Below, one piece after another: positions 1 through 7,194 of a stretch of 64,000 bases of DNA; the stretch's first letter is position 1; each line of letters begins with the position of its first letter. A model generated the notes under the pieces. It was not told the origin of the DNA. It searched no databases and saw nothing but the letters and a program-made list of their open reading frames with translations. This DNA is from Deltaproteobacteria bacterium (GTDB lineage Bacteria; Myxococcota; Myxococcia; SLRQ01). The stretch spans positions 151,408 to 215,407 of the forward strand of contig JARGFU010000010.1 in NCBI GenBank assembly GCA_029210625.1, in the 5' to 3' direction. The translations under genes were made by a program, and so were the position numbers.

Positions 1-1
1 C

Positions 2-508
2 GACCGGATGCTCGATCTGCGGGGCGCCGTCTTCTTCGGCACCTTCCTGCGGAACCTGCACCGCTGGTCCGCCCACGCGATGGTCGCCCTCGCGGTGGCC
101 CACATGGTGCGGGTCTACCTCACCGGGGCCCACAAGGCGCCGCGGGAGTTCAACTGGGTGGTGGGGGTCATCCTCCTGCTGCTCACCCTCTTCATGTCCT
201 TCACCGGCTACCTCCTGCCCTGGGACCAGCTGGCCTACTGGGCCATCGTGGTGGGCACGGCCATCGCAGGCTACGCGCCGCTCGTCGGTGACGAGATGCG
301 CTACTTCCTCCTCGGCGACTTCGCGGTGGGTGGGGAGGCGCTGCTGCGCTTCTACGTCCTCCACGTCGTGGTGCTGCCGGCGGTGCTGACCACCTTCATC
401 GGGGTGCACTTCTGGCGCATCCGCAAGGACGGTGGCCTGGCTCGCCCGAAGCCGGCGCCCGCGTCGACCATCCCCACCCCGGTGCTGCCGGATCAGGCGA
501 AGGAGTAG
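2..508 (+). CDS. Cytochrome b, N-terminal (b6-like) subunit; 5' end outside window
   Basis: Partial gene: the frame is open to the left edge, so the start lies upstream. It encodes the membrane cytochrome b that carries the two b haems of a quinol:cytochrome c reductase. Counting from the internal Met at position 8, His18 and His32 (13 residues between) and His119 and His134 (14 residues between) look like the haem ligands. A 14-residue spacing in the second pair is the b6-type pattern; mitochondrial-type cytochrome b has 13. Several hydrophobic segments are visible, including the stretch ending in GYLLPWDQ typical of this family. It ends four bases before the next gene, which supplies the C-terminal half, so cytochrome b is split as in b6f complexes. 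A Rieske gene would be expected just upstream but cannot be seen. Confidence 0.9.
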   Translation, partial: DRMLDLRGAVFFGTFLRNLHRWSAHAMVALAVAHMVRVYLTGAHKAPREFNWVVGVILLLLTLFMSFTGYLLPWDQLAYWAIVVGTAIAGYAPLVGDEMRYFLLGDFAVGGEALLRFYVLHVVVLPAVLTTFIGVHFWRIRKDGGLARPKPAPASTIPTPVLPDQAKE

Positions 509-511
509 GTC

Positions 512-1039
512 ATGTCCGACCCCATCGAGAAGCCCGAGTTCGAGCGGTTCCCCCTGAAGCAGGGCAAGACCTACGGCCTGATGTGCGTGGTGGACGCCAA
601 GTCCGAGGCCACGCAGATCCCGACCGAGAAGCAGGTCCAGGCCTGGCCCAACGCGCTGATCCGCGAGGTCCTGCTCTTCGTCGTCACCCTGCTGGTGCTC
701 TCCCTGGTGGCCATCCTCTTCGATGCGCCCCTGGAGGAGCCGGCCAACCCGCTGCATCCACCGAACCCCGCCAAGGCCCCCTGGTACTTCCTGGGTCTCC
801 AGGAGCTCGTCAGCTACGACGCCTTCTGGGGTGGCATCGGCATCCCCGGGCTGCTGGTCGTCATGGCGATGGCCGCGCCCTACCTGGAGCGGAAGCCCGG
901 AGGGGAGGGGGTCTGGTTCGCCCCCTCGCGCTCGGCGGCCAACTGGATCTTCATCATCATCATGGGCACCCTCGGCATCCTGACGATCATCGGGTCGCTC
1001 TTCCGGGGTGAGAACTGGGCCTTCGTGGTGCCCTGGTAG
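512..1039 (+). CDS. Cytochrome b, C-terminal (subunit IV-like) domain protein
   Basis: A 175-residue membrane protein forming the second half of a split cytochrome b. After a soluble N-terminal stretch of about 50 residues there are three hydrophobic segments, as in subunit IV of b6f complexes. The quinol-oxidation-site motif, PEWY in most relatives, reads APWYF here (inside PAKAPWYFLGLQEL), a variant I associate with deltaproteobacterial and Nitrospira-like complexes. The ATG at 512 follows the stop of the upstream half by three bases, and AAGGAGTAGGTC just before it is a good ribosome binding site. It should assemble with the upstream b6-like protein and the downstream multihaem cytochrome in the cytoplasmic membrane. 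Confidence 0.9.
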   Translation: MSDPIEKPEFERFPLKQGKTYGLMCVVDAKSEATQIPTEKQVQAWPNALIREVLLFVVTLLVLSLVAILFDAPLEEPANPLHPPNPAKAPWYFLGLQELVSYDAFWGGIGIPGLLVVMAMAAPYLERKPGGEGVWFAPSRSAANWIFIIIMGTLGILTIIGSLFRGENWAFVVPW

Positions 1040-1049
1040 GAGACGATCG

Positions 1050-2759
1050 ATGCGAATCAGGCTCATGCTCCTGGTGACCAGCCTGGCGATGACCCTCGTC
1101 GTCGGCTTCGTCATCTTCAAGTCCACGTCCGAGGAGTGGCGGGACCACCAGCTGTCCTACTACGACCTGGCCATGGGGCGGGCTTCCACCGCCGCAACGA
1201 AGGAAGCCATCGCCAACGCTGGCCTCGAGATCAAGCAGGACACCCTCACCGCCTTCGGTGAGGAGACCCGGGTCGACCGGTGCCGCACCTGCCACGCCGC
1301 TATCGACGATCCGAACTTCGCCGACGGGCAGAACCCGCTGAAGCAGCACCCGAAGATCCCGGAGCATTCCTTCAACGAGTTCGGTTGCACCATCTGCCAC
1401 GAGGGCAACGGGCGAGGTCTCTCCAAGTACTACGCCCACGGGGAGGACCACTTCTGGCCCGAGCCGCTGCTCACCGGCCCCTTCATCGAGGCCTCCTGCG
1501 CCCGCTGCCACCCCGAGCCCTACCTCGAGGAGATGCCCCACATCGCCCGGGGCCGGGAGCTCTTCAAGGAGTACGCCTGCGAGGGCTGCCACACGATCCA
1601 GGGCTTCGCCCGCGGCAAGCTCGGGCCGGACCTCACCGAGGTCGGCGCCCACTTCAAGGTGGACTACCTGATCGAGTCGATCGCCGAGCCGGCAGCGAAC
1701 ATGCCGATGACGATCATGCCGAAGTTCCACATGAGCGAGCAGGAGCGCACCGATCTGGCGGTCTTCCTGAAGAGCCAGCGGGGCCGCACCCTGGTGGAGG
1801 ATCCCATCACCCTGCGGATCACCACCCGCGAGTGGAAGGAGAAGAGCCCCACGCCGGTCGAGGTCTCGGTCGAGGTCGGCCAAGCCGCCTTCGAGAAGCG
1901 CGCCTGCATCGCCTGTCACAAGCTGGGCGAGCGGGACGGCAAGCTCGCTCCCGAGCTCGACTGGATCGGCCTGATCCGCGACGAAGCCTACATCGCGAAG
2001 CACATCGAGAACCCGCGGGCCCACACCGGCGGCAGCAACATGCCGACCTTCTGGACCTCCAAGGAGGAGCGGCGGGCCATCGCCGCATTCCTGGCCACTC
2101 AGCAGACCATCGAGCTGCCGGAGAGCCCGGCCGAACAGTACGCGAAGCTCTGCTCCCGTTGTCACGGCAAGGAGGGGCACGCCGACGGCGTCATCGCCAG
2201 CAACCTCCTGCCCCGGCCGCGCGAGTTCACCAACGCCAAGTTCTTCAACTGGCTCCCCGAGCAGCGGGCCCACAACGCCATCCGCAACGGCGTGCCGGGC
2301 ACGGCCATGCCGGCCTTCGGCAAGATCCTCGACCAGCAGCAGGCCGAGGCCCTCTTCGCCTGGGTGCGGGAGAACTTCCTCAAGGCCGAGCGGGAGGAGT
2401 GGAACAAGCCCCGCAAGCTGCCGGAGAAGAAGGCCGTGGCCTACAGCGAGGAGAGCGTCGCCCGGGGAAAGAAGGTCTTCGCCATGCGCTGCTACGGCTG
2501 TCACGGGCGGCGGGGCGACGGCAAGGGCCCCAACGCGCCCGACATGCTCCCCCGGCCGCGGGAGCTGACCTCCACCTCCTTCATGGGCCACGTCGACGAC
2601 ATGCGCCTCTTCGAGTCCATCACCTACGGCATCGTCGGCACCGGCATGCCGCCCTGGGACTACCTGCCCGAGAACCAGCGGTGGGACCTCGTGAACTTCA
2701 TCCGTTCCATCTCCAACACGGCCGAGGCGTCCGGTGACGCTGGTCAGGGAGGCAGCTAG
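1050..2759 (+). CDS. Membrane-anchored heptaheme cytochrome c
   Basis: A 569-residue c-type cytochrome with one N-terminal membrane helix (about residues 5-23) and seven CxxCH haem sites at roughly 78, 113, 150, 177, 286, 368 and 481. The first three lie close together in a multihaem-style region. The last four sit in successive monohaem cytochrome c domains with likely distal Met ligands (MPKFHM, NMPTF, AMPAF, GMPPW). The ATG at 1050 is preferred because it starts with a signal-anchor and follows GGTAGGAGA; the frame is open from 1008 but that overlaps the previous gene. It lies between the cytochrome b genes and ccoN with two-base spacing to ccoN. The likely role (inferred) is to take the place of cytochrome c1 and carry electrons to the oxidase on the periplasmic side. 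Confidence 0.9.
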   Translation: MRIRLMLLVTSLAMTLVVGFVIFKSTSEEWRDHQLSYYDLAMGRASTAATKEAIANAGLEIKQDTLTAFGEETRVDRCRTCHAAIDDPNFADGQNPLKQHPKIPEHSFNEFGCTICHEGNGRGLSKYYAHGEDHFWPEPLLTGPFIEASCARCHPEPYLEEMPHIARGRELFKEYACEGCHTIQGFARGKLGPDLTEVGAHFKVDYLIESIAEPAANMPMTIMPKFHMSEQERTDLAVFLKSQRGRTLVEDPITLRITTREWKEKSPTPVEVSVEVGQAAFEKRACIACHKLGERDGKLAPELDWIGLIRDEAYIAKHIENPRAHTGGSNMPTFWTSKEERRAIAAFLATQQTIELPESPAEQYAKLCSRCHGKEGHADGVIASNLLPRPREFTNAKFFNWLPEQRAHNAIRNGVPGTAMPAFGKILDQQQAEALFAWVRENFLKAEREEWNKPRKLPEKKAVAYSEESVARGKKVFAMRCYGCHGRRGDGKGPNAPDMLPRPRELTSTSFMGHVDDMRLFESITYGIVGTGMPPWDYLPENQRWDLVNFIRSISNTAEASGDAGQGGS

Positions 2760-2761
2760 TC

Positions 2762-4162
2762 ATGTCCGATACGACCAAGAAGGGGGTCTGGAGCGAGCCC
2801 TCCGCCATGGGCTTCATCGTCAGCTCGGTGGTCTTCTTCGTGATCACCGTGCTGGTGGGCGTCCTGGTCTCCCTCAAGTTCATCTGGCCCGAGTTCATGG
2901 GCACCGCGCCCTGGCTGACCTTCGGCCGGATGCGCCCCCTCCACGTGAACGGCGTGCTCTTCGGCTGGCTGCTGGCGGCCGACATCGGCGTGCTCTTCTA
3001 CATGGTGCCCCGGCTCTGCGGTAACAAGCTCTGGAGCGAGAAGCTCGGCCTGGCGACGCTCTTGCTCTTCGACCTGATCATCCTCGCCGCGGTCTTCACC
3101 ACCCTCGGGGGCTACACCCAGGGCCTGGAGTACGCGGAGCTGCCCTTCGTGCTCGACGTAGGCGTGACCCTCGCCTGGGTGATGTTCGGGGTGAACATCT
3201 TCGCCACCATCGCCACCCGGAAGCACGAGAAGCTCTACGTGAGCCTCTGGTACACCATGGGCGCGGTCATCTGGACGGCCTTCGTCTGGATCACGGGCAA
3301 CTTCGCCACCGAGCTCTTCACGGGGATCAACCAGGCGAACCTCAACTGGTTCTTCGTCCACAACGCGGTGGGCCTGATCTTCACCCCGCTGGGCGTCGCC
3401 ATCGCCTACTACTTCATCCCGAAGTCGGCGCAGGCGCCCCTCTACTCCCACAAGCTCTCGATGATCGGCTTCTGGAGCATCGCCTTCATCTACGTCTGGA
3501 CCGGCGCCCACCACATGATCCACGGGCCCATCAGCCAGTGGCTCCAGACGGTGGCGATCCTCTTCAGCGTCATGCTGATCATCCCGGTGTGGACGGTGAT
3601 CGTGAACTTCTTCGGCACCGTCGCCGGGCGGTGGGACGTCGTGAAGCAGGAGCCGATCCTCAAGTTCCTGATGACCGGCACCACCTTCTATCTGCTCACC
3701 TGCTTCCAGGGGCCGATGCACTCCCTGCGGACGGTGAGCGCCATCGTGAGCAAGACCGACTGGGTGGTCGGCCACGCCCACATGGCGGTGCTCGGGGCCT
3801 TCTCCTCCTTCGCGATGGCCGGCGTCCTCTTCGCCGTCCCGGAGATGGCGGGGCGGAAGCTGCACTCGAAGAAGCTGGCGAACCAGGCCTTCTGGCTCTT
3901 CCTCACCGGCGGCCTGATCTACTACGTCAGCCTCTGGGTGGGCGGCTTCATCCAGGGCCTGCAGTGGAACGACACGGCCATCCCCTTCATCGACACCGTC
4001 AAGTCGATGCGGCCCTACTGGATCGCCCGCTCCTTCTCCGGGCTGCTGATCCTCACGGCGGTCGGGCTCTTCCTCTACAACATCGTCCGGACCCTGGGCC
4101 GCCAGGGAGACGGGGCCGCCGAGGCTCCCTCCGCCGACGTCACCCCGGCCGCGGCTTCCTGA
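2762..4162 (+). CDS. ccoN: cbb3-type cytochrome c oxidase subunit I (CcoN)
   Basis: Catalytic subunit of a cbb3 haem-copper oxidase, reducing O2 to water and pumping protons; 466 residues, near the usual size. Candidate metal ligands are visible: His61 in RPLHVNG (low-spin haem), His200 in NWFFVHN and His250/His251 in TGAHHMIHG (CuB), and His338/His340 in VVGHAHMAV (high- and low-spin haems). About twelve hydrophobic segments can be read. The ATG at 2762 follows GGAGGCAGCTAGTC and leaves two bases after the cytochrome c stop. Its place directly behind a bc-type complex suggests the two complexes are made together and may form a supercomplex. Confidence 0.95.
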   Translation: MSDTTKKGVWSEPSAMGFIVSSVVFFVITVLVGVLVSLKFIWPEFMGTAPWLTFGRMRPLHVNGVLFGWLLAADIGVLFYMVPRLCGNKLWSEKLGLATLLLFDLIILAAVFTTLGGYTQGLEYAELPFVLDVGVTLAWVMFGVNIFATIATRKHEKLYVSLWYTMGAVIWTAFVWITGNFATELFTGINQANLNWFFVHNAVGLIFTPLGVAIAYYFIPKSAQAPLYSHKLSMIGFWSIAFIYVWTGAHHMIHGPISQWLQTVAILFSVMLIIPVWTVIVNFFGTVAGRWDVVKQEPILKFLMTGTTFYLLTCFQGPMHSLRTVSAIVSKTDWVVGHAHMAVLGAFSSFAMAGVLFAVPEMAGRKLHSKKLANQAFWLFLTGGLIYYVSLWVGGFIQGLQWNDTAIPFIDTVKSMRPYWIARSFSGLLILTAVGLFLYNIVRTLGRQGDGAAEAPSADVTPAAAS

Positions 4163-4175
4163 AAGGAGAGAGGCA

Positions 4176-4721
4176 ATGCTCAAGAAAATGGACACGAGCG
4201 CGAGCGCCCTCTTCCTCGGGGCGCTGGTCTTCTTCCTCGTCGGTGGTCTCCTGACCACCGTCCTGCCCTGGCTCTCCGAGAAGTCCTGGGCGCAGCCGAC
4301 CGCGCACCTGAAGGACTACACCGAGTCCGAGCAGCGCGGCCGGGACATCTACGTCCGGGAGGGGTGCTGGTACTGCCACACCCAGCAGATCCGCACCCTC
4401 GAGGCCGACACCGTCCGCTACGGCTGGCGCGGCGTGGACGCGCCGATCTCCGTTCCGGGCGAGTACACCCGAGACAAGCCTCACCTGCTGGGGACCCGCC
4501 GGATCGGCCCCGACCTGGCCCGGGTGGGCGGGAAGTACGACAAGAGCTGGCACAAGACCCACTTCAACAACCCGCGAGATCTGGTGCCGGGCTCGGTCAT
4601 GCCGCCCTTCCCCTGGATCGTGACCGACAATGGTGGCCAGGATCTGGATGACCTGGTCGCCTACATGCAGACCCTCGGTCGCGGCCAGGACTGGCGTCCG
4701 GACGACGACTACGAGCACTAG
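4176..4721 (+). CDS. ccoO: cbb3-type cytochrome c oxidase subunit II (CcoO)
   Basis: Monohaem cytochrome c subunit of the cbb3 oxidase, 181 residues. One N-terminal membrane helix (about 12-33) anchors a periplasmic domain. The haem site is CWYCH at residues 64-68, within the GCWYCHTQQIRT stretch typical of CcoO, and the distal Met is probably in GSVMPPFPW. The start follows GAAAGGAGAGAGGCA, a strong ribosome binding site. It passes electrons to the binuclear centre of CcoN. In ordinary cbb3 oxidases it receives them from the dihaem subunit CcoP, which is not visible in this operon. Confidence 0.94.
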   Translation: MLKKMDTSASALFLGALVFFLVGGLLTTVLPWLSEKSWAQPTAHLKDYTESEQRGRDIYVREGCWYCHTQQIRTLEADTVRYGWRGVDAPISVPGEYTRDKPHLLGTRRIGPDLARVGGKYDKSWHKTHFNNPRDLVPGSVMPPFPWIVTDNGGQDLDDLVAYMQTLGRGQDWRPDDDYEH

Positions 4722-4724
4722 GCC

Positions 4725-4916
4725 ATGATCTGGCAGAGCGAAGCGATCCTCTACGGGCTCATGATCACGAACGTGTTGGTCGTGGGCGCCGCCCTCGTCT
4801 GGGCCTGGCGCTCCGGTCACCTGCGCGATCTCGAGTCCGCCGGGGACGTGCTTTTCGAAGATCCGGCGCCATCTTCTACGCTTGGCGGCGCCGACCACAG
4901 AGGAACGAAGTCATGA
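4725..4916 (+). CDS. ccoS: CcoS-like cbb3 oxidase maturation protein
   Basis: A 63-residue protein with one N-terminal membrane helix, followed by WAWRSGHLRDLESAGDVLFED. That matches the CcoS pattern in which a helix is followed by RSGQ-F-DLE and a short acidic ILFDD motif. CcoS is needed to insert cofactors, notably copper, into CcoN. Three bases separate it from ccoO and it overlaps the next gene by four bases (ATGA), so the genes are translationally coupled. The tail beyond the acidic motif is longer than in the family members I know. The call rests on a short motif plus context. Confidence 0.75.
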   Translation: MIWQSEAILYGLMITNVLVVGAALVWAWRSGHLRDLESAGDVLFEDPAPSSTLGGADHRGTKS

Positions 4917-5125
4917 GCGAGAGCAAGAACGGTGCGCACGAGGAGCTCGCGGTCTACCCCAACGGCATCGAGGAGAAGCCGGGCGGGAACGTCCAGCTCT
5001 TCCTGAAGCTGACCTACATCGGGTTCGTCATCTTCGGGATCACCTACTTCATCCTGTACATGTCGGGGGACGGCAGCGAGCTGGTGCAGCAGTTGAATCA
5101 GGCCACCGGTCATGCCAGCCCCTGA
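4913..5125 (+). CDS. Small membrane protein resembling the CcoP/FixP N-terminal anchor without haem domains
   Basis: A 70-residue protein with one membrane helix at about residues 31-50. The stretch YPNGIEEKPG before the helix and the Tyr-rich helix (ITYFILYMSG) resemble the FixP_N domain that begins CcoP, where DGI-E precedes a helix ending in a Tyr-containing motif. No CxxCH is present and the protein stops 20 residues after the helix, so both haem domains of CcoP are missing. Its start overlaps ccoS (ATGA) and its last 14 bases overlap the start of ccoG. It could instead be a CcoQ-like subunit. The FixP_N resemblance is by eye. Confidence 0.55.
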   Translation: MSESKNGAHEELAVYPNGIEEKPGGNVQLFLKLTYIGFVIFGITYFILYMSGDGSELVQQLNQATGHASP

Positions 5126-6359
5126 TCCCCTCGCCGTACGCCCTCCCCGGGGAGGGCGCCTCCACACCCGGCGCCGGGCGCTGCAGCTCTTCACCTCGCT
5201 CGCCCTGATCCTGGCGCCCTTCCTCGACCTCCTGCGCTTCGACCTCGAGGGCGGGCGGCTGATCCTCTTCCGTACCTCCTTCCACCTCAGCGAGATGGGG
5301 CCGATCTACGCCCTGCTCCTGCTCTGCATGCTGCTGATCTTCGCGGGGGCGCTGATCTACGGGCGGCTCTGGTGTGGCTGGATGTGCCCCCAGACCACCC
5401 TCTCCGAGCTGGCGGCCACGATCGAGCGGGCCCTCCTCCTCGGGACCAAGCGCAGCCCGGGCCGCAAGGCCCTCTCCAAGGTGCTGATCCTGCTGGTCGC
5501 CGCCGGGGTGGCCACGAGCCTGATCTCCTACTTCGTGCCGCCCGCCCGCCTGATCGCGCCGACCCTGCCGGTCGCCGTCACCTGGGCGGTCTTCTTCGGC
5601 ATCCTCGCCTTCGACCTGCTCTGGGTGCGCCACGACTTCTGCTTCAGCGTCTGCCCCTACGGCATCCTCCAGGGGGTGGTGCAGGACGAGCGCACCCTGG
5701 GGGTCACCTTCGGCCGGGACCTCTCCGGCTACTGCGTGAGCTGCAAGGCGTGCGTGCGCTCCTGCTTCATGGGCATCGACATCCGCGAGTCGCCCTTCGA
5801 TCCCCAGTGCCTCAACTGCGGGGACTGCGTGGACTCGATCAACGAGTCCCACGAGCGCCGCGGCATCCCCCTGATCACCGGCTTCGCCTACGGTCCGCAG
5901 ACCTCGAGCTGGCCGCTCCCCTTGCTGGCGCTGGGCATCGTCGACTTCCGGCGGGTGGCGGTCGTCGTGCTCATCGCCGTGGTCGGGACCGTCTCGGCCT
6001 TCCTCCTCATGGGCCGGGCGCCCATCGACGGGACCATCTCGCCCCGCTTCGATCTGCAGGCCCTCGCCGACGGCCGGGTCGCGAACCACTACAACGTCAG
6101 CGTCACCAACCACACCCCGGCCCAGGTGAAGGTGAAGGTCGCGGCCGGGGGGGTCCCCGGCCTGCGCGTGCTCCAGCCCACCAGCGCCGTGGAGATCCCC
6201 GCCGGGAAGCGCCAGCACCTCGAGCTGATCCTCGACGCGAGCTGCGCGGGCCTTGAGAGCGGCGCCCACCCGATCACGGTCGAGCTCGACGCCTCCCTCG
6301 CCGAGGGGCCCCAGGCGCTGCCGACCCGCTTCTTCATCCCCGGGAAGGACTGCTCATGA
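5112..6359 (+). CDS. ccoG: CcoG (FixG/RdxA) cbb3 oxidase accessory protein
   Basis: A 415-residue polyferredoxin-like membrane protein, implicated in reducing copper for cbb3 assembly. Visible signatures are GRLWCGWMCPQT near residues 85-95, DFCFSVCPYG near 178, and two CxxCxxC ferredoxin clusters around residues 208-245 (CVSCKACVRSC and CLNCGDC). Membrane segments flank these, and the C-terminal 110 residues form the Ig-like FixG_C domain. The ATG at 5112 overlaps the end of the preceding small gene by 14 bases. Its last bases overlap the next tiny gene (ATGA). Position and motifs agree with the family. Confidence 0.93.
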   Translation: MPAPDPLAVRPPRGGRLHTRRRALQLFTSLALILAPFLDLLRFDLEGGRLILFRTSFHLSEMGPIYALLLLCMLLIFAGALIYGRLWCGWMCPQTTLSELAATIERALLLGTKRSPGRKALSKVLILLVAAGVATSLISYFVPPARLIAPTLPVAVTWAVFFGILAFDLLWVRHDFCFSVCPYGILQGVVQDERTLGVTFGRDLSGYCVSCKACVRSCFMGIDIRESPFDPQCLNCGDCVDSINESHERRGIPLITGFAYGPQTSSWPLPLLALGIVDFRRVAVVVLIAVVGTVSAFLLMGRAPIDGTISPRFDLQALADGRVANHYNVSVTNHTPAQVKVKVAAGGVPGLRVLQPTSAVEIPAGKRQHLELILDASCAGLESGAHPITVELDASLAEGPQALPTRFFIPGKDCS

Positions 6360-6484
6360 AGCACCTCATCACCGGCATCATCGTCGTCTTCGTCGGCATC
6401 ATGGCCACGGTCTGGATCGTCGCCGAGCGGACCGATCCCAAGATGCTCCCCCAGCCCACCAACTTCGCGGAGCCGCTGAAGTGA
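6356..6484 (+). CDS. 42-residue single-helix membrane peptide in the cco operon
   Basis: A short ORF: ATG at 6356 overlaps the ccoG stop (ATGA) and the TGA at 6482-6484 overlaps the GTG start of the next gene. It encodes a short basic start (MKH), one hydrophobic helix of about 20 residues, then AERTDPKMLPQPTNFAEPLK. Tight coupling on both sides argues that it is translated. It occupies the place where ccoH/fixH usually sits, but CcoH is about 150 residues and this has only a helix and a short tail. Function unknown; a minimal CcoH-like or structural peptide is a guess. Confidence 0.6.
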   Translation: MKHLITGIIVVFVGIMATVWIVAERTDPKMLPQPTNFAEPLK

Positions 6485-7173
6485 CCCTCGCGTTGATGGT
6501 CGCTGCGGCCACCACCGGCCTCCTCGGCTCGCTCCACTGCGCGGGCATGTGCGGGCCCCTCGCCCTGGCCATCGGGACCGGCAGCGATCACCCCCTCGGC
6601 CGGCTGCTCCTCTTCGTCACCGGCAAGGCGGGAACCTACGCGATCCTCGGGACCATCGCCGGCCTCCTCGGCGCCGCCTTCGGCGCGGCCTCGAGCAAGA
6701 CCGTCCTGGGGGAGAGCGGCCTGGCCTGGGTGGCCCTGGTCGCCGGCACCCTGATGATCGGCCTGGGGGTCCAGAACCTCTGGCGGCGGCTGGCGCCGAG
6801 GCCGGGCTCGAGGCCCTCGGCGATCAGCCTGCTCCTGGGCAAGGTCCTGCGCACCCGCAGCCCCTGGTCGCCGGTGGTGGCGGGCGCCCTCACCGGCCTG
6901 CTGCCCTGCGGGCTGACCTGGGCCATGACCGCCCAGGCCCTCGCCGCGGGCTCGGCCCTCTCCGGCGCCCTGGTGATGGCCGCCTTCGGGGCGGGCACCG
7001 CGCCGGCGATGGTGGTCTCGGGGTGGCTGGGCAGCCGCCTCTCGGGGACCTCCCGGCGCCAGGGCGAGATCCTCGCGGCCAGCGCGGTGATCGCGATGGG
7101 CGCGGTGGCGATCTGGCGCGGCGTGATGATCTTGAGCGCCGATCCCGCCGCCGCGGCCTCCTGCTGTCACTAG
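6481..7173 (+). CDS. TauE/SafE (DsbD_2-like) membrane protein
   Basis: A 230-residue protein with about six hydrophobic segments. It carries HCAGMCGP near residues 19-26 and GLLPCGL near residue 140, the paired Cys/Pro motifs of the DsbD_2-type sulfite exporter TauE/SafE family commonly found beside ccoI. In those clusters such proteins are thought to take part in copper handling or redox steps of cbb3 assembly. The GTG at 6481 overlaps the stop of the upstream peptide (GTGA), which supports this start over an upstream one inside ccoG. The protein ends SCCH, a possible metal-binding tail. Confidence 0.83.
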   Translation: MTLALMVAAATTGLLGSLHCAGMCGPLALAIGTGSDHPLGRLLLFVTGKAGTYAILGTIAGLLGAAFGAASSKTVLGESGLAWVALVAGTLMIGLGVQNLWRRLAPRPGSRPSAISLLLGKVLRTRSPWSPVVAGALTGLLPCGLTWAMTAQALAAGSALSGALVMAAFGAGTAPAMVVSGWLGSRLSGTSRRQGEILAASAVIAMGAVAIWRGVMILSADPAAAASCCH

Positions 7174-7194
7174 GTCGTCTGGTAGCCTCGCGCC

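Noticed and set aside
987..2591. A 534-codon minus-strand frame opposite the heptahaem cytochrome gene
   Set aside because: Seven CxxCH motifs on the plus strand fix the true frame.
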